The position numbers were made by a program, and so were the translations under genes. 39,954 nucleotides of DNA, taken from positions 1-39,954 of the forward strand of contig WTXG01000305.1 of assembly GCA_022496185.1 (NCBI GenBank), given 5' to 3'. Shown here piece by piece: positions 10,335 to 22,471 of this stretch; positions within the stretch are counted from its first letter, which is position 1; each line of letters starts with the position of its first letter. Under the pieces are notes generated by a model. That model searched no databases. It saw only the letters and a program-made list of their open reading frames with translations, and had not been told where the DNA came from. The DNA comes from Multifurca ochricompacta (Eukaryota > Basidiomycota > Agaricomycetes > Russulales > Russulaceae).

Positions 10335-11522
10335 CTAGAAACGACTTGTACCGTCATCATCCTGCACCAGCTCCAAATAATCGTCAGCTACATTACGATC
10401 GTCTTCTCCATACGACTCCAGCTCCTGTGGACATGCATGGGTGCGAAGGAAGCCGTACAGGCCGCGCTGACCACAGGCGCGGCACAGGTCGTAGATGGGA
10501 CAGTCGATCTCTTTATGTCCGGCGTTGTGACGAAGGCATTTGCCACACCAGCCTGACAGGTTATTGATTGTTGGGGCCACTCCTACACGTTGAAAAATGC
10601 AATGCCGGCTCCAGTGAAGATTGCTGCAGCAGTGTCGGCACCACTTGCAGTTGAGGGGCAATTCCAACTGATGTGATACTGCTATCACAACACCAGCAGG
10701 TTTCCCCGCGCGGATTCTCATGTAACTGTGGCATCTCGAACCGGTTTGGTAGTAGTGTCGGGGCGGCTCCCAAGGTACGAGGGGGGAGAGGCCGTGCATA
10801 GGTGTCGGCGTACCTTTCAGCGATCGTCTGATATGCATCTCCCGCCTCCAACCTCTTTCTAATGTCCACAATCTCCTGTTCCAACTGGAACATCCCATTC
10901 GTCAGCCGGGCCATCATCTTTGCGTGCTCCTTGTACTGCTGGTTTAGTGTCCTTCGCAATGTGATGTTCTTCCTCAACCTCATAACTTCCGCCTTTAGGT
11001 GCGGGAGCCTCATATCATTCAGCACTTCGTCGATTGCAAAAGTGCGGCAATCCTCCGCGGCAAGGTGACCCAACTGTTCATCGGTCAGCGTGTGATGAAG
11101 CCGACCTGTATACCTTTCTTCCAGATAAACGGGTGCCCCATAGACCGGCCCATCCTTCCTCATACATCCAGCCACATCCATCCCGCCATTGGTATAATAG
11201 ATGTACCTTGCGATGGCTGTAGTGCCGTCAGCCATGGTGATCTCTAGCGGGAAGTACACTGAAGAATTGGGGTTGTTGGGATGAAAGGAAACTTGGGGGC
11301 TTCGTCGTCGATCTCCCGTTGAGTAAGTCGTTGGGATGGGGGTTTTCACTGTGAGTGAAATCGTCGTTTGGGTTCAGGGATTGGTTCTTGACGCGGGCCT
11401 CCGCAGCTTCATAATCAATAGGGGAAGAGGACGAGTGGATGGGTGAGCAGACGGGAAGTTTTCGACAATGGTTATGGGGGAAGCAAAGCGTCGACGGCAG
11501 CAGAGGCGGCGATGAAAGACAT
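10335..11522 (-). pseudogene. Element D third ORF: coiled-coil protein with four zinc knuckles
   Basis: A post-pol gene starting at ATG 11522 (MSFIAASAAVDAL), about 76 nt after the pol stop. It is 1188 nt, exactly the length of its homologue in element B. It has a Ser/Pro-rich N-terminus, then a globular part (YFPLEITMADG, then YYTNGGMDVAGCMRKDGP and PVYLEERYTGRLHHTL). A long helical segment follows (LKAEVMRLRKNITL, then GMFQLEQEIVDIRKRLEAGD), and a C-terminal cysteine-rich region. That region holds two canonical CCHC knuckles (the second is CRHCCSNLHWSRHC) and two variants (CGKCLRHNAGHKEIDC and CRACGQRGLYGF...H..C). No signal peptide or membrane helix is visible, so it is not an envelope. 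Several 1-nt frameshifts break this copy. Function is unknown; a nucleic-acid-binding or second Gag-like role is inference. Confidence 0.82.
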
Positions 11523-11597
11523 GATGGACTGTTCTGTGGTAGTAATTTGCTGGGGGGGCATATACTGGGGCATTCAAGAGGGTCTGGGACTGTTCTT

Positions 11598-14500
11598 TTA
11601 ACTGTTTCTGGGCGCTTCTGGATGCTGGGCATGAAACTCCGCGATAAGGACCGGGGCGAAGATATCTCCGGCTGGTTCCCACGAGTTGTCAGAGGCTGGG
11701 AATCCTTTCCATTTGACTAGGTAATACAGCTTGCGCCCTCGGCCTTGTCGCTTCGAGTCCAGAATGCGTTCTACTTCCCACTCCTCTTCTCCGTCGATAA
11801 GGTCAGGTGGGGGTCTTGGGAAGTTTTCTCCGTGCAGGGTGTTTCCTTGTAAGGTGTCAGCAGTTTGGCGTGGAAGACTGGGTGGATGCACCAAGCAGGA
11901 GGAAGTTCGAGTTCATATGACACATCTGACAGCTTCCTTGTTATCTTGAAGGGTCCGTGACGTCGGGGCGCTAATTTGGCTGTGGGTGTGACGTGTGAAT
12001 ATTCTTCCCTTCCAACCATACCAGTCATTGGTTCGATAAGGTGTGAACCTCGAGGGTCTTTCCGCCAGGGTCCTTTGCGCCTTCAACAGATTTTCATTGG
12101 CTGATTTCCGAATCTCTTCCCATTGGCTGATATGCTGCATGGCTGAAGGGACATTCGTCGGCTTTCCGGTCCACGTGGCTCGGGGTGTCCATCCCATGAT
12201 AAGTGAGAATGGGGAGGTTTTTGTGGTACCATTGGGCCAGGAGTTGTGTGCGAATTCTGCTGTCACTAGCCAGTCCGCCCAATCATCCTGTCGTCCGTTG
12301 CACCAGAATCGAAGATACTGTTCGAGCCACTGGTTTGTCCTTTCCGACTGTCCATCTGTCTGTGGGTGATACGCTGTGGAGATGTTCTGGGCGATATTCA
12401 GCGTCTTACAGAGCGCTCTCGCGAACGCGGACGTGAAGCGTGGGTCGCGGTCTGAGATGATCTTTTCAGGGAGGCCATAGTGTCTGTAGACGTGATCCAG
12501 ATACAGTTTGGCCACTCCCTCTGCTGTGATAGACTCTTTGCAGGGTATAAACAGCGCCGCTTTTGAACAGTCGTGATCGGTGATGGTCAGACTGTGTCGA
12601 AACCTCTGGAAATGGGGAGCTTGACGATGAAATCCATGGCAATAGTCTGGAATGGTTGTGAGGCTGTAGGCGTAATTGGGAATGGTGCCGGTGGTTGCGG
12701 GTGCGTGTTTACTTTGTTGGCCTGGCAGTCTGCGCATCCCTTCATGTATTCCTCCACATCCTTTTTCATGTTTGGCCACCAGTAGTCGCGTTTGGCAAGA
12801 GCATAAGTGTTGGCGATGCCAGGGTGTCCTGCAGAAGGGAGGTCGTGGTGAAAATGGATCACCCCCCTCTTAATGTTGTCGCCACCGGTGACAACGAGTC
12901 GATCCCCATCCTTCCACCACAGGCCGTCAATCTTTTTCAGGTTGTGTGCATCGGCCCATGCTTCGCATAACTGCTGATTCATATTTTGGGACACTTGGGC
13001 CCATAGATCCATATCATGAAGACTGACAACCGCCGTCTTTGCAAAGACCTCTTCGGGGAGCACTGTGACATTAGTGTTATCCTCTCCGCCATCGTTCAAG
13101 TCCGGCCATCGCGACAGTGCGTCTGCTCGTGCGTTGCGACTCCCTGCAATGTGTTTGAGCACGAAGTTGTATTCTTCCAATTCTAAGACTTTGCGAGCAA
13201 CTCGTCGACTGATCTTGTGGGGTTCCTTCCAATACAGTAGATTGGAGTGATCGGTGTGAATGATAGTCTTGTGAGGAGTTCCTGCTAGATATGGTCGCCA
13301 GTGTTGCAATGCTTTCACAATAGCCAGTAATTCCCTGTCCCAAATGTCATAATTCCGTTCCGCCGGCGAGAATGTCTCTGAGTAAAAGGCCACAGGGTGA
13401 AGGAGTCCCGCTATATCCCGCTGATTTAATACGGCGCCATTTGCAAAGTGGGATGCATCGACCTCAAGTTTGAAGGGTTTCTGCAAATCTGGTTGTAACA
13501 GGACCGGTTCTGAACCAATAATGTCGCGAATCCGTTCAAAAGCCGTTTGATGTTCTTCGGTCCAATGCCAGGGAACATCTTTCTTCAGTAATCCGTTTAG
13601 CGGTTGAGCGATTCCTGAGAAACCTCGGACAAAACGTCGATAGAAATTACAGAATCCAATGAAGGATCACACGTCCTTGACACATGCAGGCACCGGCCAT
13701 TCCCAGATTCCTTGCACCTTTACGGGGTCCATTCGAACCTGTCCTCCTTCTAATATGACTCCCAGGTATTCCACACTTGACTGTTCGAACGAGCACTTGG
13801 CGGGCTTGAGGTACAAATCATGTTCGTGCAGGATATCTAGCACTTGATGTACTCGTTCTCGGTGATGGGTCAGATTGTTTTCAGTTGCCACCAGTATGTC
13901 GTCCATGTAGACCACTACTTCGCCGGTAAGAATGAGGTCACGGAATATGTGGTTCATCATTGATTGGAAAGTAGCAGGGGAGTTAGTAAGGCCGAAGAAC
14001 ATGACGTTCAGTTCGAAGAGTCCCTGATTGGTTTTAAAAGCCGCTTTACACTGATCCCCTTCTTTGATCCGAATGTTATTGTAACCCCAACGGACATCCA
14101 TTTTGGAGAACAGAGATTTATTCCTCATGGTGTCAATAAGTTCGGAGATGAGTGGCAAGGGGTAGGCATTCTTTACAGTGTAGGCGTTTATCTGTCGGTA
14201 GTCCTGAACAGGTCGAAGTTTGCCGTCTTTCTTTTTAATGAAGAAGAATGGCGATGCGTAAGGTGATTTCGATGGACGGATATACCCCTTTGCAAGATGT
14301 TCCTCAAGGAATGCCGTAAGCACGGTCTGTTCTGCCTGTGACAACGGGTAGATTTTACAATCGATTGCTGACAGGGTATCGGGTATGAAGTCGATGGCAT
14401 GGTCCCACGGGCGTGCAGGGGGGAAACGCTGTGATTCCTCCTCCGAGAACACCTTCCAGTGTCGCTGGTATTCCGCTGGTACTACCTCTTCGAATGTTTT

Positions 14501-15076
14501 CTCTGCATGTCCTTCTACCGCTTTCTGCGCGAGTTCTGATGCTTTGGTAACGAAACAACATCCCGGGTCCTCCTCGTTTACTTCTGTCTTGTGTGCCAAG
14601 GAATGTCGGACTGTGTAATCGTACCCTATTGACGTAATGAGCACAGGGTAAGAGTCCTTATCCATTGTCGCATCACTCCAGTTAATCTTTGGCTCGAAGG
14701 CGGCGAGCCAGGGATATCCCAAGACCAAATCTTCTCCGCCTAGGTTGGTGACTAGGAAGCGTATGACTTTTGTCCTTTCCCCTACTTGGACATTGAGGTC
14801 GGTATAATGTGTGATTTTTCCAGCCCGGTTGGCGGTTCTGTCAATATTCCAGATATTCTTTTCCTGGGGAAGTGCCAGCATTCCCAATCCCATGGTTTTT
14901 ACCATTCGCGGGCTGATGAAGTTGTCGGTAGCTCCTGAGTCAATCAGGATGTCGCGGTCGGCCGTCCTCTGTGTAGTTTCGAGATGTACTGGTATTTTCA
15001 AAGATTTGAAGCGACTAGTATACACAGAGGTTACATGTAGTGCTCGCGCCCAGGCCGAAGGGTTTGAGCTGATTAA
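11598..15076 (-). pseudogene. Element D pol: protease, RT, RNase H, integrase, chromodomain
   Basis: Starts in the -1 frame at the gag stop (TTT TAA over five T). In order: protease (ILIDSGATDNF), RT (FSKMDVRWGYNNI, then [14 protein letters not shown]), RNase H (LEVDASHFANGA, then IWDRELLAIVKAL), H2C2 zinc-binding, integrase core (AMDFIVKLP, SDRDPRFTSAF, DGQSERTNQW), and a canonical chromodomain (WEVERILDSKRQGRG, then YYLVKWKGF). Lesions: TGA at 13667-13669 where element B has Arg ([13 protein letters not shown]), a single-base loss near 12592 just before LTITDHD, and at least two frameshifts between about 12000 and 11800 in the integrase C-terminal domain. The RT and most of the integrase core are otherwise well preserved. 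Confidence 0.92.
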
Positions 15077-16587
15077 AAATCCTTTTTTGCAAACGCTTTT
15101 TCTACCAAAATAGCTCGCACTTCTTCACTTTCCTTCATCATATTTGCCCATATTTCCTGCACTTTCTCTTCTTTCGTCGCTGGCTTTTTGTTGACTGTTG
15201 GTGGGTTGTTATGGACCGGTGCGACAGTTGCTTCTGCCGCCCATACCCCTTTCTTCGGGCACTCCCTAGACATGTGCCCCTGTGCCTTGCAGCGAAAGCA
15301 CCGCCCTTCCTTCATCAGGGTTTGCCTTTCATCTTCCGTAAGGGCCACCCGTACTCTGGTTCTGTCGGCTGAGGTATCCATGGCATTTGGATCCCTCTGA
15401 CTGGCGTGTGTGGGTTTAACTCCGAAGGCGGCCTTCCACTGGTCACGGGTTTTTCCCTTCTTTGTGTCGACTCTGAAGCGTGTCTGGAAGTCCAAATAGT
15501 CCTGCTGCTGTCGTCGAGCAGCGTCAACCCACGTGTCCCAGTCATTTGGGTGGTGGAACTGGATAATATTTTTCACCAGTGGGTTGGGCAACCCCTGGGA
15601 GAAAAGGTCCAATGTGGCCTCTTCATCGGTGTCGTAACCGGCCCTGTTGGCCAGGCTTCTGAACTTGGCTACATAAGCGTCAAGCTCTCCTTTCTCCATC
15701 CTAAGGGACTTGAGCTCTCGGGCAGCCTTCTGCTTGGCTTGCCCATCCGTGAACGCATCTTTGAACCTCTGGGCAATGGTTTCCCAGAGGCCTTCACTGG
15801 TGGTGCGACGACCACTCTCAATCTGTTCATTCAGCCATTCCAGCTGTTCCATTGTCCAGTCATCCACGGCTTCCCCCCTGATCAGTGATAGAAAAAGGTT
15901 GGCACGCTGGAAGGGATTGATGATTTGGGGAACGTCATGGTTAAAGTTCTTAAAGGTCGTGAACTCCAACATGAATTTCTTGCTTTGTGATCGATCCCCA
16001 GTGAACGTTTGGGGCAGTACACCTGACAACCGCCCTGATGGTGGGGGAATGTTGGGTGGTAACATGGCAGGCGGTGGGGGAGGAGGAGGGGCTGGGTCGG
16101 GAAGCTGGGCCGCAATGGTGGACATGTTCTGATGAAACGGGGTGACGGTGTCAGAGGATTGTATCGAGATCTGGGGAGTTGTCAAAGCAGGGGCTCTGGA
16201 CGTGACAACTGCGGGTGCAACTGGGGATGTAGTCGACGCTAATACCAGTGCTTCTTCACTGTGTTCTTCTACGTACTCTTCTGGCTCAGAGTCCGTGACG
16301 ATGGCCGGGGGATTCTCCCTCCACGGTCCTAATCCGAATTCAGGTGGGGCGGGTCCTGTAGTGACCCAAGAGTGTCGGCTGTCCGAATATCGGATACGAT
16401 ACCAAACTCTCTTTTCGTCGTCGTATTCTACCGGTTGGTATCTTCCGTCGTGATAGACGTAATATCCAAACTCGGACTCAAAGTCTTTCCAGGTGGCAGA
16501 GCCAAGTACTTGCTGTGAAAGGTCAGGCTCGTCCCTGCATTCGATGGGTTCTTCTTTAAAGAGGATCTGACTGTGGCTGGAAGCCAC
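15073..16587 (-). CDS. Element D gag, GTG-initiated frame
   Basis: An intact 504-residue Gag. N-terminal region: CHROMO-shadow-like only in length, otherwise unrecognised (FGYYVYHDGRYQPVEYD). A Pro-rich linker (APPPPPPPAML) follows, then the retrotransposon gag domain (MLEFTTFKNFNHDVP, then ALFTDG-like helices and MEKGELDAYVAKFRSLANRA). The CCHC knuckle CFRCKAQGHMSREC lies about 60 residues before the end. The frame starts with GTG at 16587, 20 nt after the LTR, in strong context (A at -3, G at +4). No ATG occurs in this frame for about 150 codons, and I find none in the predicted leader. Element B has the same GTG. The stop lies in TTTTTAA, where the pol frame begins. Confidence 0.88.
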   Translation of the reverse strand: MASSHSQILFKEEPIECRDEPDLSQQVLGSATWKDFESEFGYYVYHDGRYQPVEYDDEKRVWYRIRYSDSRHSWVTTGPAPPEFGLGPWRENPPAIVTDSEPEEYVEEHSEEALVLASTTSPVAPAVVTSRAPALTTPQISIQSSDTVTPFHQNMSTIAAQLPDPAPPPPPPPAMLPPNIPPPSGRLSGVLPQTFTGDRSQSKKFMLEFTTFKNFNHDVPQIINPFQRANLFLSLIRGEAVDDWTMEQLEWLNEQIESGRRTTSEGLWETIAQRFKDAFTDGQAKQKAARELKSLRMEKGELDAYVAKFRSLANRAGYDTDEEATLDLFSQGLPNPLVKNIIQFHHPNDWDTWVDAARRQQQDYLDFQTRFRVDTKKGKTRDQWKAAFGVKPTHASQRDPNAMDTSADRTRVRVALTEDERQTLMKEGRCFRCKAQGHMSRECPKKGVWAAEATVAPVHNNPPTVNKKPATKEEKVQEIWANMMKESEEVRAILVEKAFAKKDF

Positions 16588-16593
16588 AATGAG

Positions 16594-16604
16594 AGACTCG
16601 ACTT
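16594..16604 (-). other. Element D primer-binding site (self-priming type)
   Basis: On the minus strand this reads AAGTCGAGTCT, two bases inside the 5' LTR end. It is the exact complement of the predicted transcript start at 16829-16839. It is identical in sequence and offset to element B's PBS (17412-17422). Confidence 0.72.
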
Positions 16605-16606
16605 GA

Positions 16607-17186
16607 TGTTACGTCCGGTGCAGGACGTTCCACACGACTTGTGTGACAGCTCGATTTACGAAGTCAGGTAAGAAACCAATAAGGCTTCTTGGAGTTCGGG
16701 TGGGGTGAGTCAAAGTCAAAAGGGCTGCTCCTTAAGACAATGTTGAATGGAAAGTGCCAAAAGCACTGAGACGAAGGGACTGAGTGATCAAAGGAGATGT
16801 CCAGAAGACAGGCACCGATGTATTCAATAAGTCGAGTCTGAGCTTTACAGTGTACGCTACAGTGGGCTTATATACGTAAGGAAACGGGCGTCTGTTGATA
16901 AGGAATCACGGAGTCAAGTGGGCCCAAATATCTGGAAGCGGAGGGCATAAAGCCTGGCTTCTACTGATAGGGAACTAAGTAAGTGTCCGGTCGTATGATA
17001 AGGTGATAAGCGATAAGCAACGATAAGAGTTCGTAAACATAAGCAAACAAGTGGATCACGGGGATGGACGGAGGGCATGTGACGGGTCCCACGATGGAGA
17101 CGTGATCGTATAGTGAAGAGTAGGTGGCTGGGAGGGTTCGTCACTGGGCAAGAAGAAGAAAACAGGAAGGGACGGGGTGCGTAACA
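16607..17186 (-). repeat. Element D 5' LTR
   Basis: 580 bp, TGTTAC to GTAACA. On the minus strand a TATA box (TATATAAG, 16867-16874) is followed 35 nt later by AGACTCGACTT (16829-16839), the predicted transcript start and self-primer. It differs from D's 3' LTR at about five positions plus one indel, mostly CpG transitions. Confidence 0.95.
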
Positions 17187-17409
17187 TATTGAATACATCG
17201 GTGTTTGTCTTTTGGACTCTCCCTTGATCCTCTGACTCGTCTGTCTCAGTGCTTTTGGCACTTTCCGCTCAACATTGTCTTAGGGAACAGCCCCTTCGAC
17301 TTTGACTCCTTCCCTTGAAACTCCAAGAGGCCTTGTTGGTCTCTTATCTGACACCCTTGAATCATGCTGTTGCACAAGTCATGCAGAACGTCTCACACCG
17401 GACGTAACA
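17187..17409 (+). repeat. Target duplication TATTG (right copy) and rest of element B 5' LTR
   Basis: TATTG at 17187-17191 is the right target duplication of D. From 17192 to 17409 the sequence continues B's 5' LTR (R and U5), matching 24056-24273, and ends in CCGGACGTAACA. B's PBS AAGTCGAGTCT follows at 17412-17422. Confidence 0.94.
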
Positions 17410-17428
17410 TCAAGTCGAGTCTCTCACA

Positions 17429-18942
17429 GTGGCTTCCAGCCACAGTCAGACCCTCTTCCGAGAAGAGCTCATCGAGCGCAGAGACGAGAATAATCTTTCA
17501 CAGCAAGTACTTGGCTCTGCCGCCTGGAAAGACTTTGAGTCCGAGTTTGGATACTACGTCTATCACAACGGAAGATACCAACCAGTAGAATACGATGACG
17601 AGAAAAGAGTTTGGTATTGTATCCGATATTCGGATAGCCGACACTCTTGGGTCACTACAGGACCTGCCCCACCCGAATTTGGACTAGGCCCGTGGAGAGA
17701 AAACCCTCTGGCCATTGTCACGGACTCTGAACCAGAAGAGTACGTAGAAGAACCCAGTGAAGAAGAAGCACCAGCATTAGCAACGTCTACGCCTCTGGTT
17801 GCACCGGAAGTTGTCAGGATCAGAGCCCCTGCATTGACAACCCCACAGATATCGATACAGTCTGAACATACCATTGTCCCACCCCACCAAACCATGTCCA
17901 CCATCGCTGCCCAACTCCCAGATCCCGCCCCGCCAGCCCCTGCGGTGGCACCGCCAAACATTCCTCCCCCATCGGGACGACTGTCAGGAGTGCTACCCCA
18001 GACATTCACAGGGGATCGCTCGCAAAGCAAGAAGTTCATGTTAGAATTCACAACTTTCAAAAACTTCAACCATGACGTCCCACAGATTGTCAACCCATTC
18101 CAGCGTGCCAATCTGTTCCTCTCCCTCATCCGAGGAGACGCAGTAGACGACTGGACTATGGAGCAGTTGGAGTGGCTTAATGAACAAGTTGAAAGTGGGC
18201 GTCATACCACGAGCGAAGGCCTTTGGGAGACCATCGCCGAAAGGTTCAAAGACGCCTTTACAGACAGGCAGGCCAAGCAGAAGGCAGCCCGAGAGTTGAA
18301 GTCCCTTAAAATGGAAAAAGGTGAATTGGATGCATACGTTGCCAAGTTTAGGAGCCTGGCCAATAGAGCTGGCTACGACACAGATGAAGAGGCCACACTA
18401 GACCTCTTTTCGCAAGGACTACCCAACCCACTAGTCAAGAACATTATACAGTTCCATCATCCCCACGATTGGGACACTTGGGTTGATGCTGCCCGACGAC
18501 AGCAGCAGGATTATCTGGACTTCCAGACACGATTTGGAGTCAACACAAAAAAGGAAAAACCCGAGATCAGTGGAAAACTGCCTTCGGAGTCAAACCTGTC
18601 CAGCATACCCAGTGGGATCCAAACGCTATGGATACCTCTGCGGATCGAGCCCGAGCTAGGGCAGCACTCACAGAAGATGAGCGGCAGGCGTTAATGAAGG
18701 AAGGGCGATGCTTTCGCTGCAGAGCATTGGGACATATGTCTCAGGATTGTCCCCGAAAGGGGGCACGCGTCGCCACGGCAACCACTACATCAGAAAGCCC
18801 TGCTCAGAATAACCCGCCCACCATAGACAAAAGATCGAAAGAGGAGAAGGCCCAGGATATATGGGCTAATATGATGAAAGAGAGTGAGGAAGTACGCGCT
18901 ATCTTGGTAGAAAAGGCTTTTGCGAAAAAGGATTTTTGTTAG
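17429..18942 (+). pseudogene. Element B gag
   Basis: Homologous to element D's Gag from the same GTG start (ASSHSQTLFREELIE). It has the Pro-rich linker, the gag capsid domain (MLEFTTFKNFNHDVP, then MEKGELDAYVAKFRSLANRA) and the CCHC knuckle CFRCRALGHMSQDC. One single-base loss in the A/G run near 18554 shifts the frame just before the Asp-Pro-Asn-Ala segment preceding the knuckle; the last part is read in another frame to 18942. The gag/pol slip site has changed from TTTTTA to TTTTTG, so the gag frame runs one codon further (KKDFC) before a TAG. Confidence 0.9.
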
Positions 18943-21900
18943 GCTCAAACCCATCGGCCTGGGCAAGAGCACTCCATGTCACCTCTGTGTATGCTAGTCG
19001 ATTCAAATCGTTAAAAATACCAGTTCACTTTGAAACTACACAGAGGACGGCTGACCGAGATATCTTAGTGGACTCTGGAGCCACAGACAATTTCATTCAC
19101 CCGCGTCTGATTAAAACAATGGGCCTGGGAAGGCTGGCACTTCCCCAGGAAAAGAACATTTGGAATATTGACGGAACAGCCAATCGTGCTGGAAAAATTA
19201 CCCACTACACAGACTTGAATGTCCAGGTCGGAGAAACAACCAAGGTTATTTGCTTCTTGATCACGGATCTAGGAGACGAAGACCTTATCTTGGGATATCC
19301 ATGGCTTGCAGCCTTTGAACCAAAGATTAACTGGGCTGATGCAACCATGGACAAGGATTCATACCCAACCATCATCACGTCGCTGGGTTACGATTATGCA
19401 ATCAGGCATCCAGTAGTCAGGACTATACGAACAGAAGAAAGGGATGACCCTGGTCGATGCTATGTCATTAAAGCATCAGAACTGGCCCAGAAGGCCGTGC
19501 AGGGACAGGCCGAGAAAACTTACCATGATGTAGTGCCAAGTGTCTATCAGCAACACTGGAGGGTATTCTCTGAAGAAGAGTCACAGCGTTTTCCCCCAGA
19601 GCGACCATGGGACCATGCCATTGACCTCCTCCCGGATACGCCGACCGCGATAGACTGCAAAGTCTATCCGCTGTCCCAGACTGAACAGGTGGCACTTACC
19701 GACTTCCTCGAAGAACACCTGGCGAAGGGATACATCCGCCCGTCCAAGTCACAGTATGCTTCACCCTTCTTCTTCATCAAGAAGAAGGACAGAAAGCTGC
19801 GACCAGTCCAGGATTACCGGAAATCAATATGTATACTGTGAAGAATGCCTATCCCCTACCCCTTATCTCCGAGCTTATTGACGTCATGCGGGATAAATCC
19901 CTCTTTTCAAAAATGGACATACGCTGGGGTTATAACAATGTTTGGATCAAGGAAGGTGATCAATGCAAAGCGGCATTTAAGATGAACCAAGGACTGTTCG
20001 AACCAAATGTCATGTTCTTTGGGCTCACGAATTCGCCGGCAACATTCCAATCCATGATGAATCATATCTTCCGAGATCTCATCCTCACCGGCGAAGTAGT
20101 CGTCTACATGGACGACATTTTGGTCGCGACCGCCAATGACTTGGATCACCACCGCAGACGAGTACATCAGGTGCTGGATATATTACATGAACATGATCTG
20201 TACCTCAAACCTGCGAAGTGCTCCTTCGAACAGCAAAGCGTGGAATATTTGGGAGTGATTCTGGAGGGAGGGCAAGTGCGTATGGACCCCATCAAAGTAC
20301 AAGGGATTCGGGAGTGGCCAACGCGACTTGTGTCAAGGATGTCCGGTCCTTCATTGGGTTCTGCAACTTCTATCGGCGTTTTGTTAAAGGATTCTCGGGT
20401 ATAGCATGACCACTAAACGATCTCCTGAAAAAGGATGTGCCGTGGCATTGGAATGCTGAACAACAGCGAGCATTCGAACGGATTAGAGACCTGGTGGCTC
20501 AGAACCCGTACTCATTCAACTGGACCTAAGTCGTCCCTTCGAGTTAGAAGTGGATGCCTCCCACTTGCGAATGGGGCGGTGTTATATCAAAGGGATAGTC
20601 TGCAAGTGCTTCACCCCGTGGCATACTACTCAGAAACCTTTTCATCTGCTGAACGAAATTACGACATCTGGGACCGAGAACTCCTGCCATAGTCAAGCAC
20701 TACGACATTGGCGGCCATACCTGGCAGGAAATCCCCATAAAACAGTCATCTACACGGACCATTCTAACCTGTTGTACTGGAAAGACCCCACAAAATAGCC
20801 GACGTGTCGCGCGAGAAGTCCTAGAGCTTGAGGAATACGACTTTACCCTGAAGCACATTGCAGGAAGTCAGAATGCGCGAGCGGATGCGCTATCACGGAG
20901 ACCAGACATGCACACCGGAGAAGACATAATGACCATGTAACCGTCCTACCAGAGGAAGTGTTCGCAAAGACAGCCGTAGTCAGCCTTCATGATATGGACC
21001 TGTGGGCACAAGTTTCACAAAACATGAACCCAGAACTATGCCGTTCGTGGGCTGATGCACATAACTTGAAAGAGATCAATGGTCTCTGGTGGAAGGATGG
21101 CGAAGACTGGTTGTCACCGGTGGCGACAACATTAAGAGGGGGGTGATACATTTTCATCACGACCTTCCCTCCGCTGGCCATCCGGGCATCGCCAACACCT
21201 ATGCCCTGGCCAAGAGAGACTATTGGTGGCCCAATATGAAAAAGGACATCGAGAGCTACATACGAGGATGGCATCATGTCAAGCAAACAAGGTGAACACG
21301 CACCCGAAAGTTCCACCAATGCTCCCCATTACTCCCACTACATCGACCCCTTTCCAGACCATCGCCATGGACTTCATTGTCAAGCTGCCCAAATCACAAG
21401 GCTTGACACTATCCTTACAATCACAGACCATGATTGCTCCAAAGCAGCCCTCTTCATTCCCTGTAACGAAACTATCACAGCCGAAGGAGTGGCGAAACTA
21501 TACCTGAACCATGTATATCGGCACTACGGACTCCCCAAAAGATCATCTCTGACGAGATACCCGTTTTACATCGGCGTTCGCGAGAGCCTTATGCAAGACG
21601 CTAGACATCACACAGAACATTTCAACAGCATACCACCCACAGACAGACGGACAGTCCGAGCGGACGAACCAATGGTTGGAACAATATCTCCGGTTTTGGT
21701 GCAACGGCAGGCAGGACGACTGGGCAGAATGGCTATCAACGGCAGAATTCGCTCATAACTCGTGGCCCAATGGGACGACAAATCCACCCCTTTCTCCCTT
21801 ATCATGGGCTGGACTCCACGCACCACATGGACAGATAAGCCCATCAATGTCCCGTCAGTAACCGAACAGATAGGCCAATGGGAAGAGCTGCGACAATCGG

Positions 21901-22402
21901 CCAATGAAAACCTGGTAAAGGTGCAACAGCTTCTGGCAGCACAGCCAAGCACATTCACACCTTATCAGACCAATGACTGGGTGTGGCTCGAGGGTAGGAA
22001 CATTCACACGTCACACCCCTCGGCCAAACTAGTGCCCCGACATCACGGACCCTTCCAGATCACAAGGAAGCTGTCAGACGTATCTTACGAATTGCATTGC
22101 CGCCAAATGGAAGATCCATCCAGTCTTCCATGCAAAGCTTCTGACCCCTTACAAGGAAACCTCCATTCATGGAGAGAACTTCCCGAGACCCCCGCCTGAC
22201 CTTATCGATGGCAAGAAGAATGGGAAGTGGAGCGCATTCTAGACTCCAAGCGACAAGGCCGAGGGCGCAAGCTGTATTACCTGATCAATGGAGAGGTTTC
22301 CCAGACTCTGACAACTCGTGGGAACCAGCCGGGGATATCTCTGCCCCGGACCTGATCGCGGAGTTCCACTTACGACATCCCCAAGCGCCCAAGAACAGTT
22401 AA
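18930..22402 (+). pseudogene. Element B pol, heavily frameshifted
   Basis: Protease (ILVDSGATDNFIHPRL), RT ([13 protein letters not shown], then [14 protein letters not shown]), RNase H (LEVDASH, then WDRELLP), H2C2 zinc-binding and integrase pieces (ITDHDCSKAALFIPC) are all recognisable. So are integrase C-terminal (RTTWTDKPINVPSV) and chromodomain remnants near 22210-22390. At least ten small indels scatter these over three frames; clear ones lie near 19825, 20330, 20560, 20690, 21410 and 22220. The integrase D-x-D region is damaged (SDRDPRF in element D is SLTRYPFYIG in the reading frame here). It is certainly non-functional. Confidence 0.9.
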
Positions 22403-22471
22403 AAGAAGGACAGACTCCCACCTTTTCCCCAGAACAACGCTTCACCAGCAACGTCCTAACTCACAACTGAT

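Larger units (their letters stand above)
1344..17186 (-). mobile_element. Element D: Ty3/gypsy LTR retrotransposon (minus strand), interrupted by C
   Basis: D reads right to left: 5' LTR (16607-17186), PBS, gag, pol, third ORF, polypurine tract, 3' LTR (10293-10303 joined to 1344-1911 around element C). The termini are TGTTAC and GTAACA on both strands. The two LTRs differ by about 5 substitutions and 1 indel over 580 bp. D belongs to the same family as B but is inserted in opposite orientation inside B's 5' LTR. Its gag frame is intact, while pol and the third ORF carry a few lesions. Confidence 0.95.

Noticed and set aside
10262..11720. Plus-strand ORFs over the element D third ORF and chromodomain
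   Set aside because: They lie antisense to recognisable minus-strand domains and show no motifs.
15406..18129. Antisense ORFs of 140-188 codons across both gag genes
   Set aside because: Gly/Ala/Ser-rich complements of the Pro-rich gag linker; the same shadow appears in both family members.
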